Source: Mya arenaria
Taxonomy: Eukaryota > Mollusca > Bivalvia > Myida > Myidae
Assembly (NCBI RefSeq): GCF_026914265.1
Contig: NC_069133.1
Span: forward strand, 13,696,375-13,760,374
Length of the DNA: 64,000 nt
Direction: 5' to 3'
In this document: in pieces, positions 35,960-49,000 of the stretch
How the letters are laid out: every line of letters begins with the position of its first letter
Numbering within the stretch: the stretch's first letter is position 1
Notes under the pieces: model-generated
Database searches by the model: none
What the model saw: the letters and a program-made list of their open reading frames with translations, nothing else
Told to the model about the DNA's origin: nothing
Made by a program: the position numbers and the translations under genes

Positions 35960-38330
35960 AAGAAAACCTTGTTTCTACAGTATGTGCAACCCATTCCAAG
36001 CAATAACAGAATAAAGAGAAGCAAAGTGTGCGGTTATGACCATACAAGCTAGTTTAAGCCCCCGGTAGAATTGAGGACCACTGAACCCGCGTTTTACTGA
36101 CGTTCCAAGGCGGTAATCCCATCATTTATCGGTAAAGCTTTTTTTAATGAGTGTGTAGTCTGTTTGTGGTGATTTTATTTGTGTATGCGGTGTCGTTATG
36201 TCTGTGTTTCAAGTCAATTGTCACTTGGGCCTTTGCCTTGTGTACCTAAACATGGTGTGTTTTTAATGTTCGACAACTGGGCTTGTCCCTGAAATTGTCA
36301 TTGTATTCTTTTAAAATAGTGGTTTATACAAATACTGCAATGAAAACTGCAGTGATGTGTCCATTTATTAAAGACTCTGCTAAAAGGTATAAAGCATAAT
36401 ACTCAGTAATCTGAACAAGACACAAAACAACGTACAAATAACACACATACATACAGAAAATATGCATCAATAGATATTTATCAATACATTTTGTGATCAC
36501 CGTCTTTGAAACAGGAGTTGACGTTGGCAACTTGACGATTGCGCCATCGAGCTGCAAAGAAAAAGTGTACAACTGGTCACGCCCTAATAAAGTTTCATTC
36601 ATGACAAGTATGTGATTTATGAAATGATTTATGTAGGTTCTACAGATTTAATACGAAATTTTAGGCGCAGTTAAATAGTATTTTGACGATAATGCGCATT
36701 TCTTTTGTATTGCTAATATCATATCAATTACTAAAGGCGTTACACCGAAAGTACTTGAGCAAGAGAAATACATATAAGGCAAGTTATTCAAACTTATAAA
36801 GGATACAACGTTCTTCCAATTAAGTTTAAAATTACATTTTTATTGATAAGCTTAATAATGATACAGCAATGTTTGAAATATAGACACAGAAACTACTTAC
36901 ACCAGAGAAATACATTTTAGAATAGTCAGTAATATATGCATAAATTACACCAGAATGCACAATAAATACTTCCACAACTTCTTGTGGAAACCCACACACC
37001 AAGATTAGATACTGTTTTATTCTTTTCGTGAGATTCTGGGACCGCCCCTGTTATAAGGCCCTTATCATACGACTGCAGGCGGGAAATTATTTTCTTGCCA
37101 TAGATTTTTTCGTAAAGTCGACCACTAAAGTGTTTGAACTTTCTAAAAAATATGTATATATCCTACTTTTAAAAAATAGAAATATTATGACATGATGATT
37201 ATGACCTGAATTGAAATGTTGTGTGGAAGACAAATTTTCTATGCAGACTTTGAGAAACGAAGTTTATACTAAAGTCAATATTCTCTTCCTCAAGAGGACA
37301 ACATGACATTTATTTTGGAACCCAGTTAATAAACCCATTATTTTCAATTCCGTTTACAATTTCCTACAGAAAACACATTCAACTGTTCATTAGAGCAACA
37401 TAAAACACTTTAAAGCGTGAAACAAATTATTTTCAATGACAATTACTTCACGAAATGCGTTTTAATAGACAGATGAGTTTTTATAATTGGTATTTTGCGG
37501 TCAATATTCGGTTATGAAAATATTCGTTATGATGTCTCACGTTATGTTTTGCTTATGGAACCATTTGTGTTTCAGCACTGATTTCTGTCTCTCCATCTCA
37601 TCTGTCAAACGTTCGATCCGCTTTTCTAATGTGCAGATTGCGTAGTAAAAGTAACTTTCTTTCGTACAAATTTATTTAGCGTTAACAAAAAAACTTTGAA
37701 CGTATGCATACATTTCTTGTTAATCGAAAGTAAGAAAATATCGAACAAAACCGAAAATAATGACTTCATAAAAATAAAATTACCCTATTAATAGCCATCC
37801 ACATATAAGTTTCATTCTTTCACCAGAATGAAACTTTAAACAAGTCCGATATAGGTCGGATAAGAGGTTTGTAGTATTGATAACAAAGATATCGACCGTG
37901 CTCAATTTAAACGATTAGTAGCTGTTAACGAAGATATCGCGAACAGAGTGGAATCTCTTATCGAGGTTAGGGGTGGGGGCGTGAGCTTAGTTACCACAAC
38001 CTTCGGGTCAGACTTCAGGTTATAATTATAACAATCTCCATTCTTCAATTGTTAATATTTTCTTTGGTTTGTAACAACCTCCATCTGTAAATGTGACACT
38101 GATATAATGTGCCTTTGTGGTAACGTGGCTGCGTCACAAGCTGAATTATTTATTTAGATGCACATGTACTTAAAACAAATCAAGGTCTGATTTTGTTATT
38201 AAAATACATTAGATATAAAAGCTGTACAACATTTTTAAAACAAATTTTAATAGTGAAAGTATTCGTTTGGCATAAAGAATACAGGCAGCTTGGGAATCTT
38301 GTTCGACCTGTAGTTTAATAATGCAATGCA
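35960..38330. other. AT-rich intergenic DNA, possible weak exon on minus strand
   Basis: On the minus strand at about 36,553 a good acceptor (cttttTCTTTGCAG) opens a frame beginning LDGAIVKLPTSTPVSKT that continues to 36,324. No donor or partner exon was found. Nothing else is supported. Confidence 0.2.
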
Positions 38331-38332
38331 AA

Positions 38333-38678
38333 TTTAAAGCTGCACTCTCACAGATTGGATGTTTTGACAACTTTTTTATCTTGGAACGAGCCAATTTTTG
38401 CGAAAATCCATGGAAACCAGTGATATAAGACTGCTGACATCAGATCGCAGATTTTTATATTTAAGTTCAAAAATTACTGTTTATGCATTTTTCTTAAACC
38501 GTTGGTTTAAGTCATAAAACATTAATATTCGAACGGAAATATGAAAATCTACTATCTGATTTTTTGTCAGCAGTCTTATATCACTGGTTTGTAGATAATA
38601 ACACAAAAATTTGCTCTTTCCAAGACAAAAAAATAAAAAGTTGTAAAAATGGTAAATCTGTGAGAGTGCAGCTTTAAA
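38333..38678. mobile_element. M1 foldback MITE, complete
   Basis: Both TTTAAAGCTGCACTCTCAC termini are present. This copy retains the uninterrupted text gcatttttcttaaacc, which is the empty site for the large insertion at 54,611. Confidence 0.88.
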
Positions 38679-39507
38679 AGAGAAAAACCAATGCTACCCA
38701 ACAGCAGAAGAAATCATTACTGGAAGGGAAAGTATTGGGACTTTTACACGCTTCGTCCAAGTTATTTGTTACTATTAATATAATCCAAATCAACAACTGT
38801 AAAATTTAGGTCAACGATGACGTTGATTGGGACAAAAGTTAATAAGTAATATCTACGTTTCAAACGGACTTTGGTGCATTTTGTTAATAATGCTGATATT
38901 TAAACTCCGGTGCGGTTACCTGGAGGTTTTAGGTATTTCATTTCAGTGGAACAGATCTGTTTCCCCAATTTCCCGAAATATCTTAAATTCATATCGGTTT
39001 GCTAGCGTGTAGATCTTCGACTGTCGGGATTCTCGAATAAAGCGTGTCTGTTAAAGATCTGTTGTTTGTTTGTCATGTTTGTTCCTGTAAGTGGGGGAAA
39101 ACACTATGATTTTGTAATGATCATTACAAACTGTGTGGCTGACATATTTGATCCTTTTCCAAATATCTCGTCTGTAATGTAAATAAATCGATTTACTCAT
39201 ATAATATTTGACTGATGCAAAATATGTCAGAAAGTCTCAAACGGTTTTTATTAATGCATCATGTTATAATTCAACACATCTAATTAGCAGAAGCTAGCCC
39301 ACAAAGTATCTTATTTTACTTTGAAATTATTTTCATTTATTTGTAATAAATTGAATAGAAACGTAATGTGTTTTCAATGGTTCACAACTTTCTTTTTTCC
39401 AACATTGTCAAACAAACATATTGTGCCCATTTGTGTAAATATATATTAAATTTTATAAATTGGCTAATTTTCTTTGTTGTGCTCATGGGCCGAATGGCTT
39501 ATTGGAT

Positions 39508-39768
39508 TTAAATAAATCTTCTCATATGTCTCGATGAGTAGTGGTCGTTATGTACGCTTGTGCTGCTCCAAGTCGTTGTTTCTGTAGTGGCTGATTTCTG
39601 CCGTCTCTTTCTGGTGTGTGGGTGGTGCCAACAACACAACACGCCAAAACGAAATGACAAAACAAACTTGTATAAATCAGTCACCGTATTGTTCTGGGGC
39701 ACGGTAGTCCATATTGGTATTCTTTCGTAAGATACAATACAGTTTATGTTGACAATGTGGTACCCCAA
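39508..39768 (-). other. GC-richer open stretch, possible tail exon, unresolved
   Basis: All three minus frames stay open over much of this stretch. One has a hydrophobic run (VLSFRFGVLCC) followed by HTRKRRQKS and a Thr/Ser-rich end. Base composition differs from the AT-rich flanks. I cannot pick a frame or splice sites. Confidence 0.2.
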
Positions 39769-40577
39769 TCGCCATTTATGACAACCCAGTTACCACAGTT
39801 TGATACGCACTGTCAACTCGAATGTGCCAACAGCCGTCAATTGTATACCCTATCGGAAACAGACCTACCTATGCAACGACCAAAATCAAACAGAACGGAG
39901 GCGGTTGATAGCGCTCGAGCTTTTTCATACCAATCTTCAATTAGAGGTATAAATTACCATTAACCAACGTTCAACGAAATGAACTCAATAATACATTTAA
40001 AACACTCTTACGTTTTTATTGCAATCTCCCATGAATGCGAGTTTGTATTTCAGAACACATTCAAAGCATTAGTATCTATTCCGAGGGATATTTGTCTTCT
40101 TTTGGCCTTATGAGTCCACCATGGCCACGCACCATGTGCATTACAAAGGGATTTAGCCACACAACAAATGGAAAATTGGTTATATAATGCCCTTGTGAGA
40201 ACGAACACGAAATAAGACGGCAGCGCCGAAAACAATCCTGTCTGGTCTACATATTTTATGTGCCGGTCTCGTCTGTAGCGAACAGTAAACTCAGGGCGCA
40301 AATCACCGCTTGGATGTGGTGCTGGCACTTCAAACGCAGATGCAGTCATTCAATAAAGGGGCACGAGAATCGCCGCAACCATAAATGATGATGTATTCGG
40401 GATATTACAGAAGTGGTAAAGGGGCAAATATGCAAGAGGAAGGAAAAGAGCTACAGACGACCGGTCCAAAACATGCGACAGTAACCTACAGGGTAGAAAA
40501 TTGACGACTGTGGACACCAACCAGCTGACAGTGGGTATCAAATTATTGTAACTGGCTTGTCATAGATGACGATGGGG
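39762..40577. mobile_element. Inverted-repeat element, about 0.8 kb, arms about 100 bp
   Basis: The left arm (39,762-39,870; TATGACAACCCAGTTACC, TTTGATACGCACTGTCAAC) mirrors the right arm (40,577-40,470; TATGACAAGCCAGTTAC, TTTGATACCCACTGTCAGC). The interior has a coding-like plus frame (about 40,053-40,350) with three in-frame stops and another short open frame with RTMCITKGFSHTTNGK. No transposase recognised. ORFs on both strands here are unsupported. Confidence 0.6.
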
Positions 40578-41099
40578 CCTTTTATTACGATTTCCAATCG
40601 TTTCTGCACGAGACATTGACTCATTATTACTGGCCATTTAAAAACCTAAATGATCCTGAATAAAAAAGTACTGGCCCCAATATCTCGAAACTTCTTAAGC
40701 TTAACAGGCTTAAGTAGCTTATTTCAATTAGCCAAAATACATACTTAAATTGAAATTTTATAAATGAGAAATGGTTTATTGTGATTATCATAAAGTTAAT
40801 GCCTATCTAAAGTATAAAAAGTCTTAAAGAAGTTAATATTATGCAATTTATTGAAAACCAAAAATAACGAGATTAGCTTAATCCTGTTATAAGGGACTTA
40901 AGAAGTTTCAAGAAATTAGGGCCTGGTCATTGGATTGTGCCATATTTATTTATTATGAACTTTGACGTAAGTATTAAGTTGAACAGATATAAACATTATA
41001 CTAACGAAAATACTAAAGAAAGGAATATCGCAATCTGCCTGCAGCTTATATCATGTTACAAAGAAGATTAATTTAAAATATATAAAATGCATACATACA

Positions 41100-43860
41100 G
41101 ATAAGAAGCAGCTTAAAGTTGAACACATTACGTATTCACACAAGTAGTTAGCAGATTAAAGGCTACAAATTACTCAAGCAGACAGGTAGCAGCTTAAACA
41201 TTGCAGACAAGTAACAGCTTAAAGGTTTACACGATCCTTATGCAGGCAAATGGCAGCTGAAAGGTTGTAGACAAACAGTAGCTCAAATTTATAAACATTA
41301 CGTATGCAGACAAATTAAAGGTTAACGACAAGCAGCAGTTCTAAGGTATACAAATTAAGTAGGCAGACAAGTTGCGGTCTAAATGGTGCAGAAAGTAGTT
41401 CCTTTACGGTATACAAATAACGTGCCCAGACAAATTAAAGGTTAAAGACAAGTTGCAGCTTAAAGGTTGCAGATAAATAACAGCTTTACGGTCCTCACGT
41501 TCGGTATGAAGACACGAAGCGGTTGAAATATTACAGACAAGAAGCAGTGTAAAGGTAAACACCAATGCAGACAAATAGCGGCTTAAAGGTTGGAAACAAG
41601 TAGCAGCTGTAAGGTATACACATTAGGTATGCAGACAGTGGCAGCCTAAAGGTTGCATAGAAGTAGCAGGTGAAATGTGCACATTATGTACACAGACAAG
41701 TGGCAGCTTAAAGGCTGCAGAAAAGTAGCAGGTGAAAGGTGCACATTATGTATACAGACAAGTGGCAGCTTAAAGGCTGCAGAAAAGTAGCAGGTGAAAG
41801 GTGCACATTATGTATACAGACAAGTGGCAGCTTAAAGGCTGCAGAAAAGTAGCAGGTGAAAGGTGCACATTATGTATACAGACAAGTGGCAGCTTAAAGG
41901 CTGCAGAAAAGTAGCAGGTGAAAGTGGCACATTATGTATACAGACAAGTGGCAGCTTAAAGGCTGCAGAAAAGTAGCAGGTGAAAGGTGCACATTATGTA
42001 TACAGACAAGTGGCAGCTTAAAGGCTGCAGAAAAGTAGCAGGTGAAAGGTGCACATTATGTATACAGACAAGTGGCAGCTTAAAGGCTGCAGAAAAGTAG
42101 CAGGTGAAAGTTGCACATTATGTATACAGACAAGTGGCAGCTTAAAGGCTGCAGAAAAGTAGCAGCTGAAAGTTGCACATTATGTATACAGACAAGTGGC
42201 AGCTTAAAGGCTGCAGAAAAGTAGCAGGTGAAAGGTGCACATTATGTATACAGACAAGTGGCAGCTTAAAGGCTGCAGAAAAGTAGCAGGTGAAAGGTGC
42301 ACATTATGTATACAGACAAGTGGCAGCTTAAAGGCTGCAGAAAAGTAGCAGCTGAAAGTTGCACATTATGTATACAGACAAGTGGCAGCTTAAAGGCTGC
42401 AGAAAAGTAGCAGCTGAAAGGTGCACATTATGTATACAGACAAGTGGCAGCTTAAAGGTTACCGACGAGTACCTTGTTAAAGACTCCCATTGTGTATGCC
42501 AGCAGACGAGTGGCAGCTTAAAGCTGCAGACAAGTAGCAGCTGTCAAAATACATTATATATTTACAGACAGTAATAGCTGAATGATGCCCATTTTGTATA
42601 CAAACCAGTGGCAGATTAAAGGTTGTAGACAAGTGGCAGCTGATTGCCGTATTTTATGTATACAGACCAGTTGCAGCTTAAAGGCTGCAGACAAGTGGCA
42701 ATTGAGTGATGTACATGATGTATACAGACCAGTGGCAGATAAAAGGCTAGACAAGTAGCACCTGAGATATGTACATGATGTATACAGACCACTAACAAAT
42801 AAAAGTCTGAAGACAAGAAGCACCTGAGATATGTACATGATGTATACAGACCAGTGGCAAATAAAGGCTAAAAACAAGTAGCACCTGAGATATGTACATT
42901 TGTATACAGACTAGTGGCAAATAAAGGCTGAAAACAAGTAGCACCTGGGATATGTACATGATGTATACAGACCAGTGGCAAATAAAGGCTGAAAACAAGT
43001 AGCACCTGAGATATGTACATGATGTATACAGACCAGTGGCAAATAAAGGCTGAAAACAAGTAGCACCTGAGAGATGTACATGATGTATACAGACTAGTGG
43101 CAAATATAGGCTGAGGACAAATAGCACCTGGGATATGTACATGATGTATACAGACCAGAGGCAAATAAAAGGCTAAAGCCAAGTAGAACCTGAGAGATGT
43201 ACATGGTGTATACAGACCAGAGGCAAATATAGGCTTCAGACAAGTATAGCACCTGAGAGATGTACAGTACATGATGTATACGGACCAATGTCAGATAAAA
43301 GGCTGCAGATAAGTGGTACTTAAACGATTTATATGATGTATACAGACCAATGTCAGATAAAAGACTGCAGATAAGTGGTACTTAAAGAATTTATATGATG
43401 TATATGTACAGACCAATGTCAGAAAAAAGGCTGCAGATAAGTGGTATTTGAACGATTTATATGATGTATACAGACCAATGTCAGATAAAAGTCTGCAGAT
43501 AAGTGGTAGCTAAACGATTTACATGATGTATACAGACCAGTGATTTGATTTTGTTTCAATACACAAATCAAGTTGTCTTTGGAAGTACAAAAAACAACAC
43601 ATACTAAAGGGCAAATTAGAAGAAAAAGAAAAAAGGCGTGTATACAGACCAATGTTAGATAAAAGGCTGCAGGCAAGAAGCAGGTAAAAGATGTACATTA
43701 TGTTTTCAGATCAGTGGGAGCTTAAAGGCCGCCGACAAGTAGCAACTGAAAGATGTACATGATCTACACAGACCAGTGTCAAATTAAAGGTTGCAGATAA
43801 CGTGGCAGCTGAAATATGTACATCATGTATACAGACAATGGGCGACGTGTTCGAAATAGG
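41100..43860. repeat. Minisatellite domain of 61/62-bp units
   Basis: Degenerate units at 41,100-41,680 lead into a near-identical core (about 41,690-42,440, exact 62-base period, about 12 copies: acattatgtatacagac, aagtggcagcttaaaggc, tgcagaaaagtagcagg). Then come 61-base units at 42,700-43,300 (gatatgtacatgatgtatac, agaccagtggcaaataaagg) and diverged units to 43,860. Long ORFs on the minus strand are by-products, because 61 and 62 are not multiples of three. Confidence 0.95.
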
Positions 43861-44730
43861 CAAACATGTGCTTAAAGAAATGATAGGTATATATGTGCAT
43901 TATATTTTCAGGGGATGAAACTGCTGATTTCCATTAGCATAGGAATAATCATACTTTCCTCCCTTTTCTTCCCTTTTGTATAGATGCCAGGAGCGAGGCT
44001 ACTTGTACACATAGGTGTCACCATACTTACGATCGCATCGTTCGACCCTTTATTCATGTAATGTTGAAACAAAACGTGTGACTGGAATTATTGCTCTAGG
44101 CTTGTTTAGATTTAAAACTTTTTTTTTTAAATCTAACATTTGTTTTTTATTCAATTATAATTCGTGATAAAATAAGCCCAAAATACGCTGTATGTTCATG
44201 AGAAGAATAAATGTTTGAAAAAATCCAAAAACAAACAAGAGTTAACGGTGTAAGAATGACTTAATTGAAAATAATGAAACATCGTTCATATTTGCCTTTA
44301 ATTATTTTTTAAGTATTACTTTTTAAGTATGATATATATAAAGGATTATTGTTTGTTACAGTATTAATTATAAGAAAGGCATCATCACTATTTAAAAGCT
44401 AGGTTTTCTTAACAAATAAGAAGTGAAATAATCCGTTTATTAACTTATATTAATCGCGGTAGCAAATTAACTATTTCCTATCAAACTCGAGCTTTCAAGA
44501 CACCGGATATCCAAAAGACATGGCATTGAATGTGTTATTTTATATTTCTATATAATGATACGAAAGAAATGTTTCAAAATAAGCAGAACCATTTACCTCG
44601 TGAGGCCTACTGTTTGTATATGCAGAGACGTGATTTCAGTGTCGACGCTGATTAAAATGACGTCACAATATCTTGGGGGCCATGACTGATGGGTAGTTTT
44701 AACGGGTGCATGGCATAATTTTAAAGCATT
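43860..44730. other. AT-rich stretch without recognised features
   Basis: No exon, RNA gene or repeat boundary recognised. Confidence 0.4.
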
Positions 44731-45039
44731 CGGAATTCCTTGGCCATCGTCCATTGAAAACAACCTCGGATGTATATGGACGGTTTACAATGTCAGAAAT
44801 CTTTACATTTAACTACGATGCAAGTAGATCACGTAGTAATTTCAATTTAGCAGTTAAATTTAATGGCATTACTGTTGGGAATCTTGATCATTAATGCATT
44901 AATATTGATATTTATAATGGATACTCGTTAAAACACTACATTTAATTAATACCAATATTTAAAAATTTATGAATTACTTCTATGGATGAACCGGCATACA
45001 TCCCAGATTGTTTTCGATGAAAAATGGCTGAGGGGTTCC
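44731..45039. mobile_element. MITE with about 48-bp imperfect TIRs
   Basis: The left end (CATTGAAAACAACCTCGGATG, short form) and reverse-complemented right end (CATCGAAAACAATCTGGGATG) match along about 48 bases, including GATGTATATGG/GATGTATGCCGG. The ORF at 44,706-44,894 overlaps the left arm. Confidence 0.65.
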
Positions 45040-45099
45040 GATTGAATTTTAAAGCTCATGCAATTTGGGAAGAGTAATTAAATATGCCCAAAATGCACC

Positions 45100-45255
45100 A
45101 TTTCGGAGTAGAAATTGTTAAAATTTTCTTGGAGGAGGAACACCAACCCCCACCCTAAACAAATTATTTTCGTTTTTGTTGGAGAGGCGCAAGAGAAAAG
45201 GGTACGTCCCTACGTTACGACCCCTCTAGCGTTGAATCCTGGAACCGCCCCTGTT
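45100..45255. repeat. Remnant of a TIR element with ends like CCGCCCCTG
   Basis: Shares cccctctagcgttgaatcctgga with 60,057-60,085 (cccctctaacgttgaatactgga). A related scrap, gggaccgcccctg, is at 37,040. Confidence 0.5.
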
Positions 45256-45379
45256 TACTTACTGAGGTTAAGGATTTAACTAATTAACTATACTTCGAGA
45301 CCAAAACCAGCTTTTAAACATAAAAAACGTAATGTTTGACAACTGTAATTTTGTAAATATCATTTATATATGAGTAAAA

Positions 45380-45780
45380 GATACAGAGGAGGAGGAGGTT
45401 GATTAAGAGATGTATGAAAAGTGAGGAGCGGAGAAGGGTTGATGGTCAAAATAGGGGCGGAGCATGGTGGAATGGGAAGGTAAGAAGCGGAGCAGGGTGG
45501 ATGAATAAAGTGGAGAGGGGCCGAGAAAATTGTATTGGGAAAGCAGGAGCAAAGGGGAAGAAGGAGCGGAGCAGGGTGGATTGGGAGAATAGAGTGGTTG
45601 GATCTGGGGAGAACGGTCAGTGAAGAGGTTTAAAGGGAGTGGTGATAGAGAGGTAAATAAGGAGAAAAAATGATGAGGTGAGGGAGAGATAAGTATATCG
45701 GAGGAAATGAAATGAAAGGGGTATGAGGAATGTAGTCAGTGAAGTGTTTAAGTGAAGGTGAGAAAGATGGAGGAGGTGGA
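45380..45780. repeat. Purine-rich low-complexity tract
   Basis: Diverged GGAG/GAAGGAG-type repeats with ggagcggagcagggtgga recurring. The plus ORF at 45,399-45,623 is a by-product. It ends at an M1 terminal fragment (45,782-45,805). Confidence 0.7.
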
Positions 45781-45999
45781 TATCTGTGAGAGTGCAGATT
45801 TAAATATGACTTTCATCGTAAGGTTTCATCAGCCATCTTTATTTCCAGATGGAACTGGTAAAAAAAATACAAAAAAAGGTTAATTATCATCAGAAAACAG
45901 ATACATAGTTAGAACAATAAAAAGAATATTACTCCAAAATATGCAAAGAAACGGGAGTGAACCGCTGCGGCGCTCTGTGTATTTTATAACCGTTTCCAT

Positions 46000-46097
46000 A
46001 GCGGACGTTTTAGCTTAATTATTGGTACACTTTCGTTTCTATCTTTGTTGATTTCGTTTTTTTATTCCTAAACCGTGTTTCAGATCTTTATTTTACA
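46000..46097 (+). promoter_or_regulatory. Putative promoter/5' UTR of the seven-exon gene
   Basis: The 100 bases upstream of the start codon include a locally GC-richer patch (about 45,955-46,010) followed by a pyrimidine-rich leader. There is no clear TATA box. The position is inferred only from the start codon at 46,098. Confidence 0.25.
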
Positions 46098-49000
46098 ATG
46101 TCATACGAAGGAAAAGGATCAGGCGAAAATTCGACGAAAAGTAAATCATAAGTTACATATTTAGCATTTGCAGTTCCATTGTTTTTGTTGTAAATTGAAG
46201 TGACAAAATCTCTGTAAAATATAATTTATGATTATCTACAGTAGGAATAACAGTGTCAGATCATTATTTCAGTTTAAGGACAATTTTGTAGGCAATTTCA
46301 TAAAATACTCTTAGTGTCATTCTGTCTTCCAATTGTCAACAAATGGGGCGAAACATAAAACTAATGCACCAGTCATTTGTAACCATGCCCCCCCCCCCCC
46401 CCCCCCCCAGGTCCGGGGAATACCAGTAAAAGGTATTGGCTAAAATAATTAAAGTATAACTTTTGTGTTTTTATTTAAAAGTGAAGTGTTAAGTATTGTG
46501 AAGTAACAGTTGAAGAATATATTTTACATTGATATGGAATTGTCGACTTATGGCGTTTAGGGAACAAAATGAATATCCAAATGTTCCCAAAACTCGCATT
46601 TTTGTGGCTAACTGCTGGTAAAATCTTAGCCAAATGCCCCCATACCAGTGGATTTTCTAGGTTAGGCCCATTCTTCGCTATTGTCGGAGCAAAAACAAAA
46701 CCACCTCATTCACTCTGCACTGTGGGGACATCTAGAAGGTGAAAACACAGCCCATTTCCCCCGCTATCCCTGGTATACAGTACACTCCACGCGGAACTAC
46801 CACTTTCCGTTTTCCTTGGCGGATTTTGGTCATCGCGGACACGACATCCAATTGATCATAATCCTCTTTCCTCTGCGTTTTTACTCGTTCACCCACTGAG
46901 GCTGATCAGTGGACCGTACATTTACAATCGCCGCGTTACTCAGAGGTAAAAACACCGCGCAACTCGGAGGAAAACCGATAAGAATCTCCCACTGTATCTA
47001 ATTTTGTTTCATTTATTTGATAATTTTTGCTACACCCGTAATTGTTTATAAAAATAATTTATTTCGCGTACCTAATTTTCGGACACCCAAAGGACATCAA
47101 TCGTAACTTTCACACTTACCAAGTTTCACCGACGAAGATTATTGATTTTCATCTTTTATCCTGACTAGATTACCTAACCGTATAGTACACCACTGTGACA
47201 AGTTAATTAGTAAATACCCATCTTAAACGATGTATTGCATGTAGAAAGAGAAAGTGTGAAATATTTATTGGAGGATTAAATAAACAACAATGGCAATCAA
47301 GGGATTAAGAAAACAAAGACATGACATTTTTGTAAAACAATCTGCCAATAAACTTTAAAACTTATACCACACTTATAGACTGTATGAAGCAATTATGTAC
47401 AGTTATACTTATTGGATCATCAATAAAAGTCAACACATTCAATGATATAGGTAACTAATTAATGTGATGAATTTGAAGTTGGAAATGCAATACTCCAGTA
47501 ACATTCGAAAACACCACTCAGACACATTAATCCTGCATAACAATATACATGCTCTCCATGAGATCCTCGTGGGTAAAACTGTGAGTTATGTGACGTCACA
47601 CAGAGTGACTGTTTGATCTAAAGCCGATAGAATGTGTTATTCATTTCAATGCATGTATAAAATGGTGTTTAATGGGATTTTAATTATCTTGATGAAGGAT
47701 TTACACTTATATGCGTTATAAATAAGTTTAGAACAATTGATAAGTACGGATAAATTAATAAGTCAGGTAAAATGCAAATTAGGGAGAAAAGACCGAAAAA
47801 TATTCACACTTACAAAGTTCTCAACACCTTCATTACTCCAATCTAATTTAAGTTCTCAACACCTTAATATAGTAAGAGAAAGATGACAATAACAAACACA
47901 AACGCACGCTATGGTATATCTTTTAATTACATAATGTGAAAAACAACAGTTGTTTGACCATGCTGATGAAAATTTACAATAATTGTTTTTTAAAGAAACT
48001 TTCTGTACTTTGAAAAATTAATTATCTAATAATTTAATACTGTTTTAACAGAAGCAATGTACTGTTGTAGCTATGCACAAAACGCGGAGGTCAATAAATC
48101 GATACGATCACCGGCGCTACCGGCAATAAAACCCTCCATAGAAAACGACTAACTTGGTGCAACTCGGCGAAATTTAGCGAGGAAAAAGGTTGCGTACTCG
48201 GCGGAAATCCGCGATAAATTAAAAACGCCGCCGAGGCGCCGAGGAAAGTGGTAGTTCCGCGTGGAGTGTACTGTACCCCTGGCCCAGGGGGGCGGTGGTT
48301 ACAATTGACTATTACATAAGGAATGCCTTTATTTGAAGTGGGCAATCAATGTTGAATCTACAGGGGTATTTCTATACTATGAGTTCCAATCAAATTTTAG
48401 TGACCTTTAAGTTTGAAAATGCCGATTTATCAGTTTACATTGTACATGAAGCAGTGCTGTTTCCAGAAAAGTGCATTTGTTGTTGTTTTTTATGGGCAAC
48501 TTTTTGCCCCCTTACAATTTTATTATTTGATCAACATTTCGGACCCCCAATCCATTTCTGTATGGAATTAATCACGTTACTGAACAGTCAACCTATTGTT
48601 TGCAAAAAAGTTGTACGGTACTTATTGTTTTCAATGATTTTCTATATTCTCATTCCTTTTAGGACACTCATTTGGATTATTTTTCAACCAACGAATTCCT
48701 GAGTCCCCTTTAACATCAAGACTACACAACTTTTATTCAAGTCCTTTTGGGGGAAATCAGCAAAGAGCTTTCAATAATGTGTTTTATGAACCATTTGCCA
48801 ACCAAGCAGCTCAAAATGAATCTTCGGAAGCTGAATATAGTAAAGAAGATTCTTCAAGCATCGGTTTGATGACCCAACCACTAAGTTCTAGAGAAAAAGT
48901 TAATGAAAAGATTTCTGAAACTATGGGAACCTTAGACACTTCAGCTGCACATGCATTTACAAGAAATAGCAATGTACCAATATTTGAGGATGTTATTGTT

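Noticed and set aside
41690..42440. CRISPR-like regular repeat
   Set aside because: Units are contiguous 62-mers without variable spacers, in a eukaryotic minisatellite.
42554..43288. Several 64-134-residue minus-strand ORFs with repeated peptide
   Set aside because: Produced by 61/62-bp minisatellite units. The period is not a multiple of three, so the same peptide hops frames.
48349..48702. 117-residue ORF overlapping the start of exon 2
   Set aside because: Different frame from the exon 2 coding frame, covers the acceptor polypyrimidine tract, hydrophobic by T-richness.
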